DNA from: Acidimicrobiia bacterium
Lineage (GTDB): Bacteria; Actinomycetota; Acidimicrobiia; Spongiisociales; Spongiisociaceae
DNA length: 64,000 nt
Assembly: GCA_009841105.1 (NCBI GenBank)
Contig: VXMM01000066.1
Span: 48,689 to 112,688 of the forward strand
Direction: 5' to 3'
The stretch's first letter is position 1. Each line of letters opens with the position of its first letter. The position numbers were made by a program, and so were the translations under genes. Below, one piece after another: positions 24,621 through 32,579 of this stretch. The notes below the pieces were generated by a model. It did no database searches. It saw only the letters and a list, made by a program, of their open reading frames with translations, and had not been told where the DNA came from.

Positions 24621-24717
24621 CGTCCTCCGATTTGAGCGGCCTGTACCGCCTCTTGCGGGTGGTGCGAAGGGCAACATGAATACGTTTCCGGTCACATCAT
24701 AAGGAAAGGGGTCGTAG

Positions 24718-25638
24718 ATGGCCTTCGAATTTGTCCATACACCCGGGCCACCAAGAGATCTGGTGGGATACGGCAGCCGGTTGCCCAAGGTGAGGTGGCC
24801 GCACGACGCTCATGTTGCCGTGAATATCGTCGTGAACTACGAGGAAGGTTCCGAATACTCATTTCCTGCCGGAGACGGGGGCAACGAGCACCATGGCGGC
24901 GAAGAGAGCTACCCGTTCCCGGATGACAAGAGGAACCTCGCTCAGGAGACCATCTACGAGTACGGAAGCCGGGCCGGCATCTGGAGATTGTTGAGGCTCT
25001 TCGACGAGTACGACGTCAACGCCACCATGTTCGCCTGTGCGGCGGCCTTCGAACTGAATCCCGAGGTTGCGACCCTATCCAAGGCAGCCGGACACGATCT
25101 CATGTCCCACGGATGGAGATGGAGCGAACACTGGCGGCTTAGCCGGGAGGAGGAGGCCGAACACATGCGGCTGGCGATAGAGTCCTTCGAGAGGACATGG
25201 GGGGAGCGCCCGCGTGCCTGGTACTGCCGGTACGGCCCCTCGGTACACACCCGCGATCTAGTCGTCGCCGATGGTGGGTTCACGTACGACTCCGATGCTT
25301 ACAATGACGACTTCCCGTATTTCGTGACCGTTAGGGGGCGGCAACACCTCGTTGTGCCCTACAGCCTTACCTACAACGATCTGCAAGGGACCTTGAGTCC
25401 GGTCGACTTCCTCGAGTACCTGAAGCGAGGGCTCGACGAGCTATGGCGGGAAGGCGCGGCCGGATATCCGAAGATGATGTCGGTGGGTCTACATCCCCGT
25501 ATCGTGGGGCAAGCCGGGCGAACATCGGCACTTAGAGAGTTCATAGAACACGGGCTGGCCTTGGGGAACGTTTGGTTCGCACGGCGCATGGACATCGCTG
25601 AGTGGTGGATCGATCACCACGAGGAGTTCACGGCCTAG
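24718..25638 (+). CDS. Polysaccharide deacetylase family protein, PuuE allantoinase-like
   Basis: A 306-residue NodB-fold hydrolase. The subgroup markers match PuuE-type allantoinases: NIVVNYEEGSEYSF, YGSRAGIWRLLRLFDEY, LMSHGWRWSEHW with the metal-binding His, and VGLHPRIVGQAGR. PuuE opens the hydantoin ring of allantoin in the cytoplasm without the usual amidohydrolase fold, so this protein probably hydrolyses a cyclic amide or imide rather than a polysaccharide. AAGGAAAGGGG lies upstream of the ATG. It lies between the two permease genes of the importer, suggesting that the imported compound is its substrate or a precursor. Confidence 0.87.
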   Translation: MAFEFVHTPGPPRDLVGYGSRLPKVRWPHDAHVAVNIVVNYEEGSEYSFPAGDGGNEHHGGEESYPFPDDKRNLAQETIYEYGSRAGIWRLLRLFDEYDVNATMFACAAAFELNPEVATLSKAAGHDLMSHGWRWSEHWRLSREEEAEHMRLAIESFERTWGERPRAWYCRYGPSVHTRDLVVADGGFTYDSDAYNDDFPYFVTVRGRQHLVVPYSLTYNDLQGTLSPVDFLEYLKRGLDELWREGAAGYPKMMSVGLHPRIVGQAGRTSALREFIEHGLALGNVWFARRMDIAEWWIDHHEEFTA

Positions 25639-25718
25639 GACGTGCGGTTGGACGAGCCGCCCGCCGAGGCACCGCACCGAGGGAGCACCTTGATAGGGAT
25701 CGACAGCCTAGCCGAGCG

Positions 25719-26816
25719 ATGGGATCGGTCAAGGGAGGTGCTGAGGGCCGCCGGGTGGGCCCGGTCATCGTCTACGCGTCCGGGGTATTGGGGCGGTACG
25801 GGTTAGCCAATTACCTGACTGGAACGTTTCCGGATCCCAAGGGCACGTATGTCGTATTCGGGAGCGAGGTTCCGCCGGTGATCGTTGCCGCAGCTCCCGG
25901 GGAACGCCTCAGGTGGGAGCGCTACGGCAATGCCCTCGTGGAGATCGCCTACCCGGCCGGGCCGTCCCGCCGCGCCCGGTTGGAGCGTGTCACGGAACTG
26001 ATCAATGCGCAGGAGGACAGCGGGCCTCCCGCAGCAGCTGCCGGAGGAATGCGCGGTTTACCGTGGAAGGACCATCAGTGCTTGACCGAGCTTCTCGGGA
26101 TAGCCGACCTCCCCGACGTATCGGCCCTATTGGACGACGTCAAGAGGTTCAAGACGCCTACCGATCTCAAGGGGATGAGATCCTCGGTAAGGATGGCCGA
26201 GGACGCGCTCGATCGATTCGTCACTCGAGCATATGCCGGAATGACCGAACTTAAGGCCGCGGCCATGATCGAGTCCAAGCTGCGGGAGGAAGGAGCGCTT
26301 ACATGTCTTGTCGAGGTAAGCGCCGGACCATATCTGAGCCAGGTGCCAACCCATCGACCACTCGAACGGGGTGACCTGATCACGGTTTTCGTGGAGGCTG
26401 CCAATGCAGACGGATACTGGGTCGAACTGGGGGCACTCGTCGGATTCGGCCACATTGCTGCTGACCGGCAAAGCTTGGCGGAGAAGACTATCGACACTCT
26501 CCGGCAGGCCGAACGCTACGTTGTCCCGGGTTCGCGGGCTTCCGATCTTGCCTACCGGATCGGCAAGTTGGTGGAGGCCAGCGGCAGACCCGCTTTCGGA
26601 TACGGACATGGCGTAGGCGTCGATGAGGAGCCGCCAGTGGTTTCTCCATATGACCATACGCCCATTGAGACGGGAACGACCATCGCGCTGCACCCCTCAA
26701 TCCTGACACCTGGCGATCAAGTCTCGCTCGCGGTGGCCAACACCTACTCACTGGACGAGCACGGCGCCGCACCTCTTTCGAACCATCCGTACAGGATCTA
26801 CGGCGTTCCCACGTAG
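25719..26816 (+). CDS. M24-fold hydrolase, paralogue of the upstream M24 gene; N-terminus probably frameshifted
   Basis: The pita-bread domain is clear (RMAEDALDRFVTRAYAGMTE, VFVEAANADGYWVEL, FGYGHGVGVDEEPPV, IALHPSIL). As in the 19005-20219 paralogue, Glu replaces both metal Asp positions and His-Pro replaces Glu-Pro. The ATG at 25719 opens the intact frame but has no ribosome site. A TTG at 25690 with GGGAG upstream opens another frame encoding IDSLAERWDRSREVLRAAGW, the expected creatinase-type start, which would join the main frame near 25750-25760 if one base had been lost in the GGGTGGG run. So the real gene most likely begins at 25690 with a frameshift, genuine or from sequencing. Confidence 0.7.
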   Translation: MGSVKGGAEGRRVGPVIVYASGVLGRYGLANYLTGTFPDPKGTYVVFGSEVPPVIVAAAPGERLRWERYGNALVEIAYPAGPSRRARLERVTELINAQEDSGPPAAAAGGMRGLPWKDHQCLTELLGIADLPDVSALLDDVKRFKTPTDLKGMRSSVRMAEDALDRFVTRAYAGMTELKAAAMIESKLREEGALTCLVEVSAGPYLSQVPTHRPLERGDLITVFVEAANADGYWVELGALVGFGHIAADRQSLAEKTIDTLRQAERYVVPGSRASDLAYRIGKLVEASGRPAFGYGHGVGVDEEPPVVSPYDHTPIETGTTIALHPSILTPGDQVSLAVANTYSLDEHGAAPLSNHPYRIYGVPT

Positions 26817-26868
26817 CAGTGGAGCCCGGATTGCTAACATTTGCTCGGATCGAGACGGGGAATCCACC

Positions 26869-27693
26869 ATGACAGCACGAGGTCGATCCGCGGTAGGAAG
26901 ACGACGTAACCTGTCGAGCCATGTCCGCCAATTGACACTGGCAGCCCTCGGCCTGGGTCTGATGCTGGCGGTTTGGTCCCTCGCCGCAGCAGCAACCGAG
27001 CCCGTGAGAATCCCCTCCCCAATCCTCGTATTCGACGCTATTCGCCAGAACCTGGTCGAGATTCGCGCCCTCGAATTCGCTTCGTTCGGCACCGGGGGAA
27101 TCATCCAGAACCTGACGTATACGGCTGTCAACGTGCTCATTGGCGTTGCGACCGGAGCGGGTGCTGGGTTTGTGATCGGGCTTCTGATCGGCCGGGTTCG
27201 GCTGATACGCAACCTTCTCGAACCACCGCTGCTCTTCGTCGGAACCGTCCCGGTGTTGGTGCTGCTTCCGTTTCTGTCCCTCTGGTTCGGCACCGGGCGC
27301 TTAGCCACGAACGGGATGGTCATCTTCTACACGATGGTTACGGTCGCGGTCGTCACCCAGCAGGCAACTACCAATATCTCCAACCACTATGACAACTACG
27401 CCTTGAGTCTTGGCGCCAGTTCCACCAGGGTTCTTCTCCAAGTCGTAAGGCCGGCTGTGATACCGGAGGTTCTGGGGGCGGTTCGGGTTGCCCTGGCATT
27501 CGGTTGGGGATTCCAGGCTATCGCCGAGGTTCTGGGTGGCCAGATAGGTGCGGGAAGGGTAATTCGCGTCTACGCACAGTACGCGGCGACCGCCGAGATT
27601 CTCTCCATCGTCTTCTCCGTCGGTATCCTCGCCGTTGTGGTCGATGGAATTGTCGCCGGTATCGGCAGATGGGTGGTTCGGTGGCAGGAGTGA
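26869..27693 (+). CDS. ABC transporter permease (SsuC/TauC type), second of the cluster
   Basis: A 274-residue permease with a short Arg-rich N-terminus, a first helix at about 25-45, further helices, and the coupling loop NYALSLGASSTRVLLQVVRP. Two additional typical regions are TVPVLVLLPFLSLWFGTG and ALAFGWGFQAIAEVLGGQ. It differs clearly from the permease at 23700-24620, and no second ATPase or binding protein accompanies it, so both permeases probably share the single ATPase upstream. Confidence 0.92.
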   Translation: MTARGRSAVGRRRNLSSHVRQLTLAALGLGLMLAVWSLAAAATEPVRIPSPILVFDAIRQNLVEIRALEFASFGTGGIIQNLTYTAVNVLIGVATGAGAGFVIGLLIGRVRLIRNLLEPPLLFVGTVPVLVLLPFLSLWFGTGRLATNGMVIFYTMVTVAVVTQQATTNISNHYDNYALSLGASSTRVLLQVVRPAVIPEVLGAVRVALAFGWGFQAIAEVLGGQIGAGRVIRVYAQYAATAEILSIVFSVGILAVVVDGIVAGIGRWVVRWQE

Positions 27694-27764
27694 CTGTTTG
27701 TAGATTCTGGACATAGCTAATCGTATTATGTCAGAAATCTGGGAACGGTCTCGAAGGAAATAGA

Positions 27765-28757
27765 ATGGCAATGTTGATGAGTCCCGAAGCGATAGCGGCT
27801 TCTCGTGTTGTGATCAACGAAGTCCTGGGTATCCAACGAAGTGAGTCCGTACTAATCACGAATGATTCTCGAGGGACCAATGAGTTATCGTCCCTGCTTG
27901 CGAGCGCGGTTTGGGAAGCAGGCGCAACTCCCATCGAACTGTTTATGCCCAAACTGGCCCGCCCTGGAATACCTATTCCAAACTTGGTTACGCACGCTGC
28001 ACGGCATGCCGATGTGTGGGTAGAACTGAACGAGATTTACATTCTCGGCACGGTCGCCGATCATGCTGCCCGACAGGCCGGACTCCGCAGGTTCTACAGC
28101 CTGTCTGGTATGACAACCGATGATCTGATTCTTCTCGAGCTCAACGTCGACCGCGCCTCCCTCACGGAACTCGGGGAGCGGCTGGCGGTGTTGACAACGG
28201 GGAAGGAGGAAATCCGGATCACATGCAAGAACGGCTCCGACTTCCGAGGCAGTATCCGCGGCTGCGTAGCAACCCCTGACACGACGACAATGCCCCTCGG
28301 GCAGACACACATCTCTCCCGTCGAAGAATCCGTGACAGGCCGTCTGGTGTTCGACGGAACGGCCTTCCCTCCCGAGTCCATAGGGACAATCGCAGAGCCG
28401 ATCACCGTCGAGTTCTCTGAGGGCCGATCTCTCGTCGTCTGCGACGGGCGCCACGCCGAGGTTCTGGCTAGCTGGCAGGAGTGGAATGAGGATCCTGGGA
28501 TATACCGGCTCAACCATGTGTCATACGGCTACCACCCAAACGTGCCGCTCCCTACGGGTCGCCTCGTGGCCGATGAAAGGGTCTTCGGGTGCCTGTGCGT
28601 AGGGTTTGGTCCACCGCAGCCCTATACGAGTCACTCTGATCTCACCATCCTTCGACCTGACGTATTCGTTGATGGCGAACCGGTACAGGTCGATGGGCGG
28701 TACGTCGATAGGGATGTCCGCCGACTCGCTCGCTCGCTCAGAGCACCTGGGTATTGA
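27765..28757 (+). CDS. M29 aminopeptidase / NicX-like metalloenzyme family protein
   Basis: A 330-residue protein similar in layout to the M29 aminopeptidase fold, which also includes 2,5-dihydroxypyridine dioxygenase NicX. Supporting segments are ESVLITNDSRGTNELSSLL near the start, ADVWVELNEIYILG, GKEEIRITCKNGSDFRGSI in the middle, and the C-terminal NHVSYGYHPN and YTSHSDLTILRPDVFVDG with His and Asp residues suited to metal binding. AAGGAAA precedes the ATG. As the last gene of the rightward run, it might perform a ring-cleavage or peptide-hydrolysis step; the family match is fair and the reaction is unknown. Confidence 0.7.
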   Translation: MAMLMSPEAIAASRVVINEVLGIQRSESVLITNDSRGTNELSSLLASAVWEAGATPIELFMPKLARPGIPIPNLVTHAARHADVWVELNEIYILGTVADHAARQAGLRRFYSLSGMTTDDLILLELNVDRASLTELGERLAVLTTGKEEIRITCKNGSDFRGSIRGCVATPDTTTMPLGQTHISPVEESVTGRLVFDGTAFPPESIGTIAEPITVEFSEGRSLVVCDGRHAEVLASWQEWNEDPGIYRLNHVSYGYHPNVPLPTGRLVADERVFGCLCVGFGPPQPYTSHSDLTILRPDVFVDGEPVQVDGRYVDRDVRRLARSLRAPGY

Positions 28758-28769
28758 TCCTCTCGTGAA

Positions 28770-28795
28770 CTTGACATGCGCGTATGTTTGTCAAG
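28770..28795 (+). terminator. Inverted repeat after the M29/NicX-like gene
   Basis: CTTGACA (28770-28776) and TGTCAAG (28789-28795) form a 7-bp stem with a 12-base loop, 12 bases after the stop codon and between convergent genes. No T-run follows; terminator function is plausible by position only. Confidence 0.35.
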
Positions 28796-28903
28796 TAGGT
28801 TCGGGGCGCGTCCGAGGAGTCGTTAGATTCGGCGTTCGATTCCGCGTTGGCTCTGCGCTCCGCCCGCATACACGACACACTCCGAAGCGTTAACAGGCCC
28901 TGA

Positions 28904-29707
28904 CTACAGGAACGGCAGGACGGCCTCGACCAGGCCGGCGGGGTTGTCGACCGGGATCACGTGGGTGGTGTCGGTCACTTGCACGAGGGTGGCGTTGGCC
29001 ATGCGGCCGGCCATATCCGACATGACGTCGAAGTTCACGAAGCTGTCCGCTGCGTGCACCAGCAAAGCGGGCGTCTCCATTCCTTCCAGGCGTTCCCAGT
29101 GGTCGTCGGAGCGGAAGGGCCAGCGCTCGAAGAAGAGTGGATCGTGCTTGGGGGCCAGGCGTCCCTCGTCGACCGGCCGGAAGCTGGTCAGCGCAGTCAA
29201 CTCCAGCATCTCCTCGGGGGCGTTGGGGAATGCGAACCCGAGTCCGGTCCGCACCTCGCCGTGGTCGGCGTGGCTGGTGGGTCGAGGGAAGAGGTCGGTC
29301 TCGCTCTGAGCAAACGACGCCTCCACGTCCACCACCACGATGCTTCCGACCCGGTCGGGGTTCTCGGCCGCGTACTGGATGGCCACGAGGGCGCCCCAGG
29401 ACGAACCCATCAGGTCAACGCTCTCCTCACCAAGAGCTTCGATAAGGGCTCCCAGGTCCGCCACATGGTCCGAGGTCGTGTAGTCGTGGGTCGGCGACCA
29501 CTGGCTCTCGCCGTAGCCGCGGAAGTCGAGGGCCACCACCCGTCGCCGGTCACCGATACCGGCCGCCACAGCCTTCCAGTTCCAAGCGTTGCCTATCACG
29601 CCATGCATGCATATGAGGGACGTCCCCTCGCCTCCGTAGTCCAGGTAGTGCAGGCGATTGCCTGCTGCGCCGGTCGTGTAGCCATGTCGAACGCTCGGCG
29701 TCTCCAT
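28904..29707 (-). CDS. Alpha/beta hydrolase
   Basis: A 267-residue alpha/beta-fold hydrolase. The oxyanion region is CMHGVIGNAWNW, the nucleophile elbow is DLMGSSWGAL (Ser within G-S-S-W-G), the acid is probably the Asp in LLVHAADSFV, and the catalytic His is in TDTTHVIPVDNP. Such enzymes hydrolyse esters, amides, epoxides or ring-cleavage products. The ATG at 29707 has AGGAGG 6 bases upstream, favouring it over the open frame to 29767. It is divergent from an SDR gene, which suggests joint regulation with the SDR/Rieske group. Confidence 0.92.
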   Translation of the reverse strand: METPSVRHGYTTGAAGNRLHYLDYGGEGTSLICMHGVIGNAWNWKAVAAGIGDRRRVVALDFRGYGESQWSPTHDYTTSDHVADLGALIEALGEESVDLMGSSWGALVAIQYAAENPDRVGSIVVVDVEASFAQSETDLFPRPTSHADHGEVRTGLGFAFPNAPEEMLELTALTSFRPVDEGRLAPKHDPLFFERWPFRSDDHWERLEGMETPALLVHAADSFVNFDVMSDMAGRMANATLVQVTDTTHVIPVDNPAGLVEAVLPFL

Positions 29708-29889
29708 CTCTTTCCTCCTTGATGTGTGGCGGACGGGCTCGGTTGCTCGCTCGGTGAGTTTGATCATATCTATTGCATCGATGGGTCAATCGCAGCGGCC
29801 CGGCCCGGATTCCCACCCAGATTATTACCACCACCAATATCAATTCGGCTAATGTGGGAGGACTAACCGGCATCGAGAAGGCGGTCTGT

Positions 29890-30639
29890 ATGGGTGTACT
29901 AGACGGCAAGGTGGTCATCATCACCGGCGGGGCTCGCGGGATCGGCCGCGCCTACGCCCTCGGTGTCTCCGCGGAAGGCGCCGGCGTGGTGATTGCCGAC
30001 CTGCTGGACGGCTCGCCGGTGGCGGAAGAACTGGCGGTCGCCGGAGGGGAGGCCGTCTCCGTCTCCACCGACGTGAGCGACGAGGCGTCCACGGTGGCCA
30101 TGGCTGAGGCCGCCATGGAAAGGTTCGGCCGGATCGACGTGCTGATCAACAATGCCGCCATGTTCTCGGAGACCACCCGAGGGCCCTTCACGGACCTCAC
30201 CGTCGCCGAATGGGATCGCGCCTTCGAGGTCAACGTCCGCGGAGTCTGGCTGTGCACAAAGGCGGTGTACCCGCACATGTCTGCCCAAGGCTCGGGCAAG
30301 ATCATCAACATCGCTTCCAATACGGTTTACAAGGGAACGCTCGGCTTCCCCCATTACGTGGCAAGCAAGTCCGCCCTGCTGGGCCTCACCAGGTCCCTGG
30401 CCAACGAGTTGGGTCCCGAGGGCATCACGGTCAACACGGTTTCGCCGGACCTGATTCCCAACCCGGATCTCCGCCCCACCGACTCCACCAGCGACCCCTT
30501 CGTGGTGTCGGGCCGGGCCATCCGGCGCACCCAGGTGGCTGACGACATGGTCGGAACGATCATCTACCTCAGCTCCCCGGCCTCCGATTTCGTCACCGGT
30601 CAGAGCCTGCTGGTCAACGGCGGCGCCTTCTTCCTCTGA
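29890..30639 (+). CDS. Short-chain dehydrogenase/reductase (SDR)
   Basis: A 249-residue classical SDR: TGGARGIGRAYA cofactor loop, INNAAMF, catalytic Ser in NIASNTV and YVASK. The start MGVLDGKVVIITGG fits the family; the frame reaches 29773 but the extension carries no recognisable sequence. The SDR at 31793-32545 shares the same framing (YVASKSALLGLTRSLANELG and YVASKAAIWGLTRSLARELG), so the two are paralogues on either side of a Rieske oxygenase. Confidence 0.93.
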   Translation: MGVLDGKVVIITGGARGIGRAYALGVSAEGAGVVIADLLDGSPVAEELAVAGGEAVSVSTDVSDEASTVAMAEAAMERFGRIDVLINNAAMFSETTRGPFTDLTVAEWDRAFEVNVRGVWLCTKAVYPHMSAQGSGKIINIASNTVYKGTLGFPHYVASKSALLGLTRSLANELGPEGITVNTVSPDLIPNPDLRPTDSTSDPFVVSGRAIRRTQVADDMVGTIIYLSSPASDFVTGQSLLVNGGAFFL

Positions 30640-30676
30640 ACGTGTACCCGGGCGCCGAACGCAAAGGCAGGTGAGA

Positions 30677-31729
30677 ATGCCCAAGCCGAGCATGCAGGAC
30701 CTCGCTGATCCGTTCGTGCCGGAGCGCGACTCGAAGTGGTACCGGGCCATGTGGCACTTCTGGCATCCCGTCGCCTACAGCGGCGAAGTGGTCGAGGGCG
30801 AGATGATGCAGGGCCTGCTCCTTGGCGAACGCATCCTCCTCGTCCGCCATGAGGGGACGGTCCGGGCGTTCATGGACGTCTGCAGGCACAAGGGGGCGGC
30901 GCCGTCGCTCGGCTGGATCGAGAACGGTTGCATCAACTGCCCCTACCACGGTTGGGCCTACGACATGGAGGGCAACCTGGTCAACATCCCCTCCCGTCCC
31001 GAGCTGAACGGGATACTCAAGGTCAACTTGGAGCGTTACCAATGCCGGGAGAGCGCCGGAATGATCTGGGTCTCGCTGGTCGATGAGCCCTGGGGTGACC
31101 CGCCGGGTCTGGCGGAGTGGGACGACCCCGACATGCACTGGCAGTCACCGGCCTACTACGACTGGAGAACCAGCGCCCCGCGCCGTCTCGAGAACTTCGT
31201 CGACTTTTCCCACTTTCCCTTCGTCCACGAGAACATCCTCGGCACGCGGGACAAGGCCGAGGTGGAGGACCATGAGGTCTGGCGGGAGGGGCAGATGCTC
31301 CGCTTCGACCGCTACGTCGTGGAGCCCAACGACGAGACGATGAAGGGGATCCTCGGCATCTCCGACGACATCGTCACCGTTCTCAACCGCTACTACCTGA
31401 GCCTGCCGGGCACGATCTATCTCCTCCGGATCTTCCCCAACGGCAAGCGCTACGGGCTCTACATGGTCTCCTCGCCCACCGGGCCGGCCACCTGCCGGAA
31501 CTTCTGGCACATCGGGTCGGACTTCGCCCAGACCGACGAGGACCTGGCCTTCCTCATCGACTTCGAACTGATGGTGCTGGACCAGGATCAACCCGTGGTC
31601 GAGTCGCAGTGGCCCGAGCACCTGCCAGATCTGCTCAGCGCCGAGATGTACATCAAGGTGGCCGACGACGTCACCCTCGCCTACCGCTCGTGGCTGTTCG
31701 AGCTGGCAGCCGATTTCGTGAACCAGTAG
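30677..31729 (+). CDS. Rieske non-heme iron oxygenase, alpha subunit
   Basis: A 350-residue ring-hydroxylating-type oxygenase. The Rieske [2Fe-2S] ligands are in CRHKGAAPSLGW (Cys/His) and CPYHGW (Cys/His); the mononuclear iron site starts with NFVDFSHFPFVH (Asp, His, His). It uses NAD(P)H-derived electrons through a reductase and ferredoxin to hydroxylate or demethylate small aromatics or amines. The ATG at 30677 has AGGTGAGA directly upstream. No reductase or ferredoxin gene is adjacent; flanking SDRs could oxidise the hydroxylated product. The set at 59.4-62.0 kb could supply electrons. Confidence 0.93.
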   Translation: MPKPSMQDLADPFVPERDSKWYRAMWHFWHPVAYSGEVVEGEMMQGLLLGERILLVRHEGTVRAFMDVCRHKGAAPSLGWIENGCINCPYHGWAYDMEGNLVNIPSRPELNGILKVNLERYQCRESAGMIWVSLVDEPWGDPPGLAEWDDPDMHWQSPAYYDWRTSAPRRLENFVDFSHFPFVHENILGTRDKAEVEDHEVWREGQMLRFDRYVVEPNDETMKGILGISDDIVTVLNRYYLSLPGTIYLLRIFPNGKRYGLYMVSSPTGPATCRNFWHIGSDFAQTDEDLAFLIDFELMVLDQDQPVVESQWPEHLPDLLSAEMYIKVADDVTLAYRSWLFELAADFVNQ

Positions 31730-31792
31730 CCGGTAGGGGAGAGGACGCCGGCGGAGCGCCGGATTCGAGCCTATGAAAGGATTGGAGGGCTC

Positions 31793-32545
31793 ATGGGCAT
31801 GCTCGAAGGCCAAGTCGTAATAGTGACCGGCGGCGCCGGTGGGATAGGGAGCGCCTACTGCCGAGGCCTCGCGGCGGAGGGGGCTTCCCTCGTAGTCGCC
31901 GACCTGGTCGACGGATCAGGGGTCGTCGCCGAGGCCGAGGAACTGGGCGCCAGGGCCATCTCGGTGCAGGTCGACGTCAGCGATGCCGCCTCCACCGAGG
32001 CGATGGCGGCCGCCACCGTCGACGCGTTCGGCCGGATCGACTCCCTGGTCAACAACGCGGCCTTCTACCTGTCGCTCACCCAGGGCCCGATGGAGGAGAT
32101 CTCGCCCGACGAGTGGGACAAGTGTTTCGACGTCAACGTCAAGGGCTCCTGGCTGTGTGCCCGGGCCGTTGCGCCGACCATGCGGGCCCAGAAGAGCGGC
32201 AAGATCGTCAACATCGCATCGATGACCGTCAACGACGGTACCCCCGGGTTCCTCCACTACGTGGCCTCGAAGGCAGCCATCTGGGGACTCACCCGGTCGC
32301 TGGCCCGCGAGTTGGGCGAAGACGGTATCTCCGTCAACACCCTGACCCCCGACTACATACCCCACGACGCCGATTACGCGGCCAAGCAGCCGCACGTCGA
32401 TGGGCTGATCATCGGTCGCCGGGCTTTCAAGCGGTCCCAGGTGCCCGACGACATGGTCGGGACCCTCCTCTACCTGGTGAGCCCCTGGTCGGATTTCGTG
32501 ACCGGCCAGAACATCTGGGTTAACGGAGGCTCCGGCTTCCACTGA
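31793..32545 (+). CDS. Short-chain dehydrogenase/reductase (SDR)
   Basis: A 250-residue classical SDR with TGGAGGIGSAYC, VNNAAFY, the catalytic Ser in NIASMTV and YVASK. GGAGGG lies just upstream of the ATG; a second ATG two codons on is possible. It follows the Rieske oxygenase by 63 bases and is a paralogue of the SDR just before it, suggesting two oxidation steps or two substrates for related enzymes. Confidence 0.93.
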   Translation: MGMLEGQVVIVTGGAGGIGSAYCRGLAAEGASLVVADLVDGSGVVAEAEELGARAISVQVDVSDAASTEAMAAATVDAFGRIDSLVNNAAFYLSLTQGPMEEISPDEWDKCFDVNVKGSWLCARAVAPTMRAQKSGKIVNIASMTVNDGTPGFLHYVASKAAIWGLTRSLARELGEDGISVNTLTPDYIPHDADYAAKQPHVDGLIIGRRAFKRSQVPDDMVGTLLYLVSPWSDFVTGQNIWVNGGSGFH

Positions 32546-32579
32546 GGCAGGCTGGCGGCCGGCGCCACCAAGCGACCGG

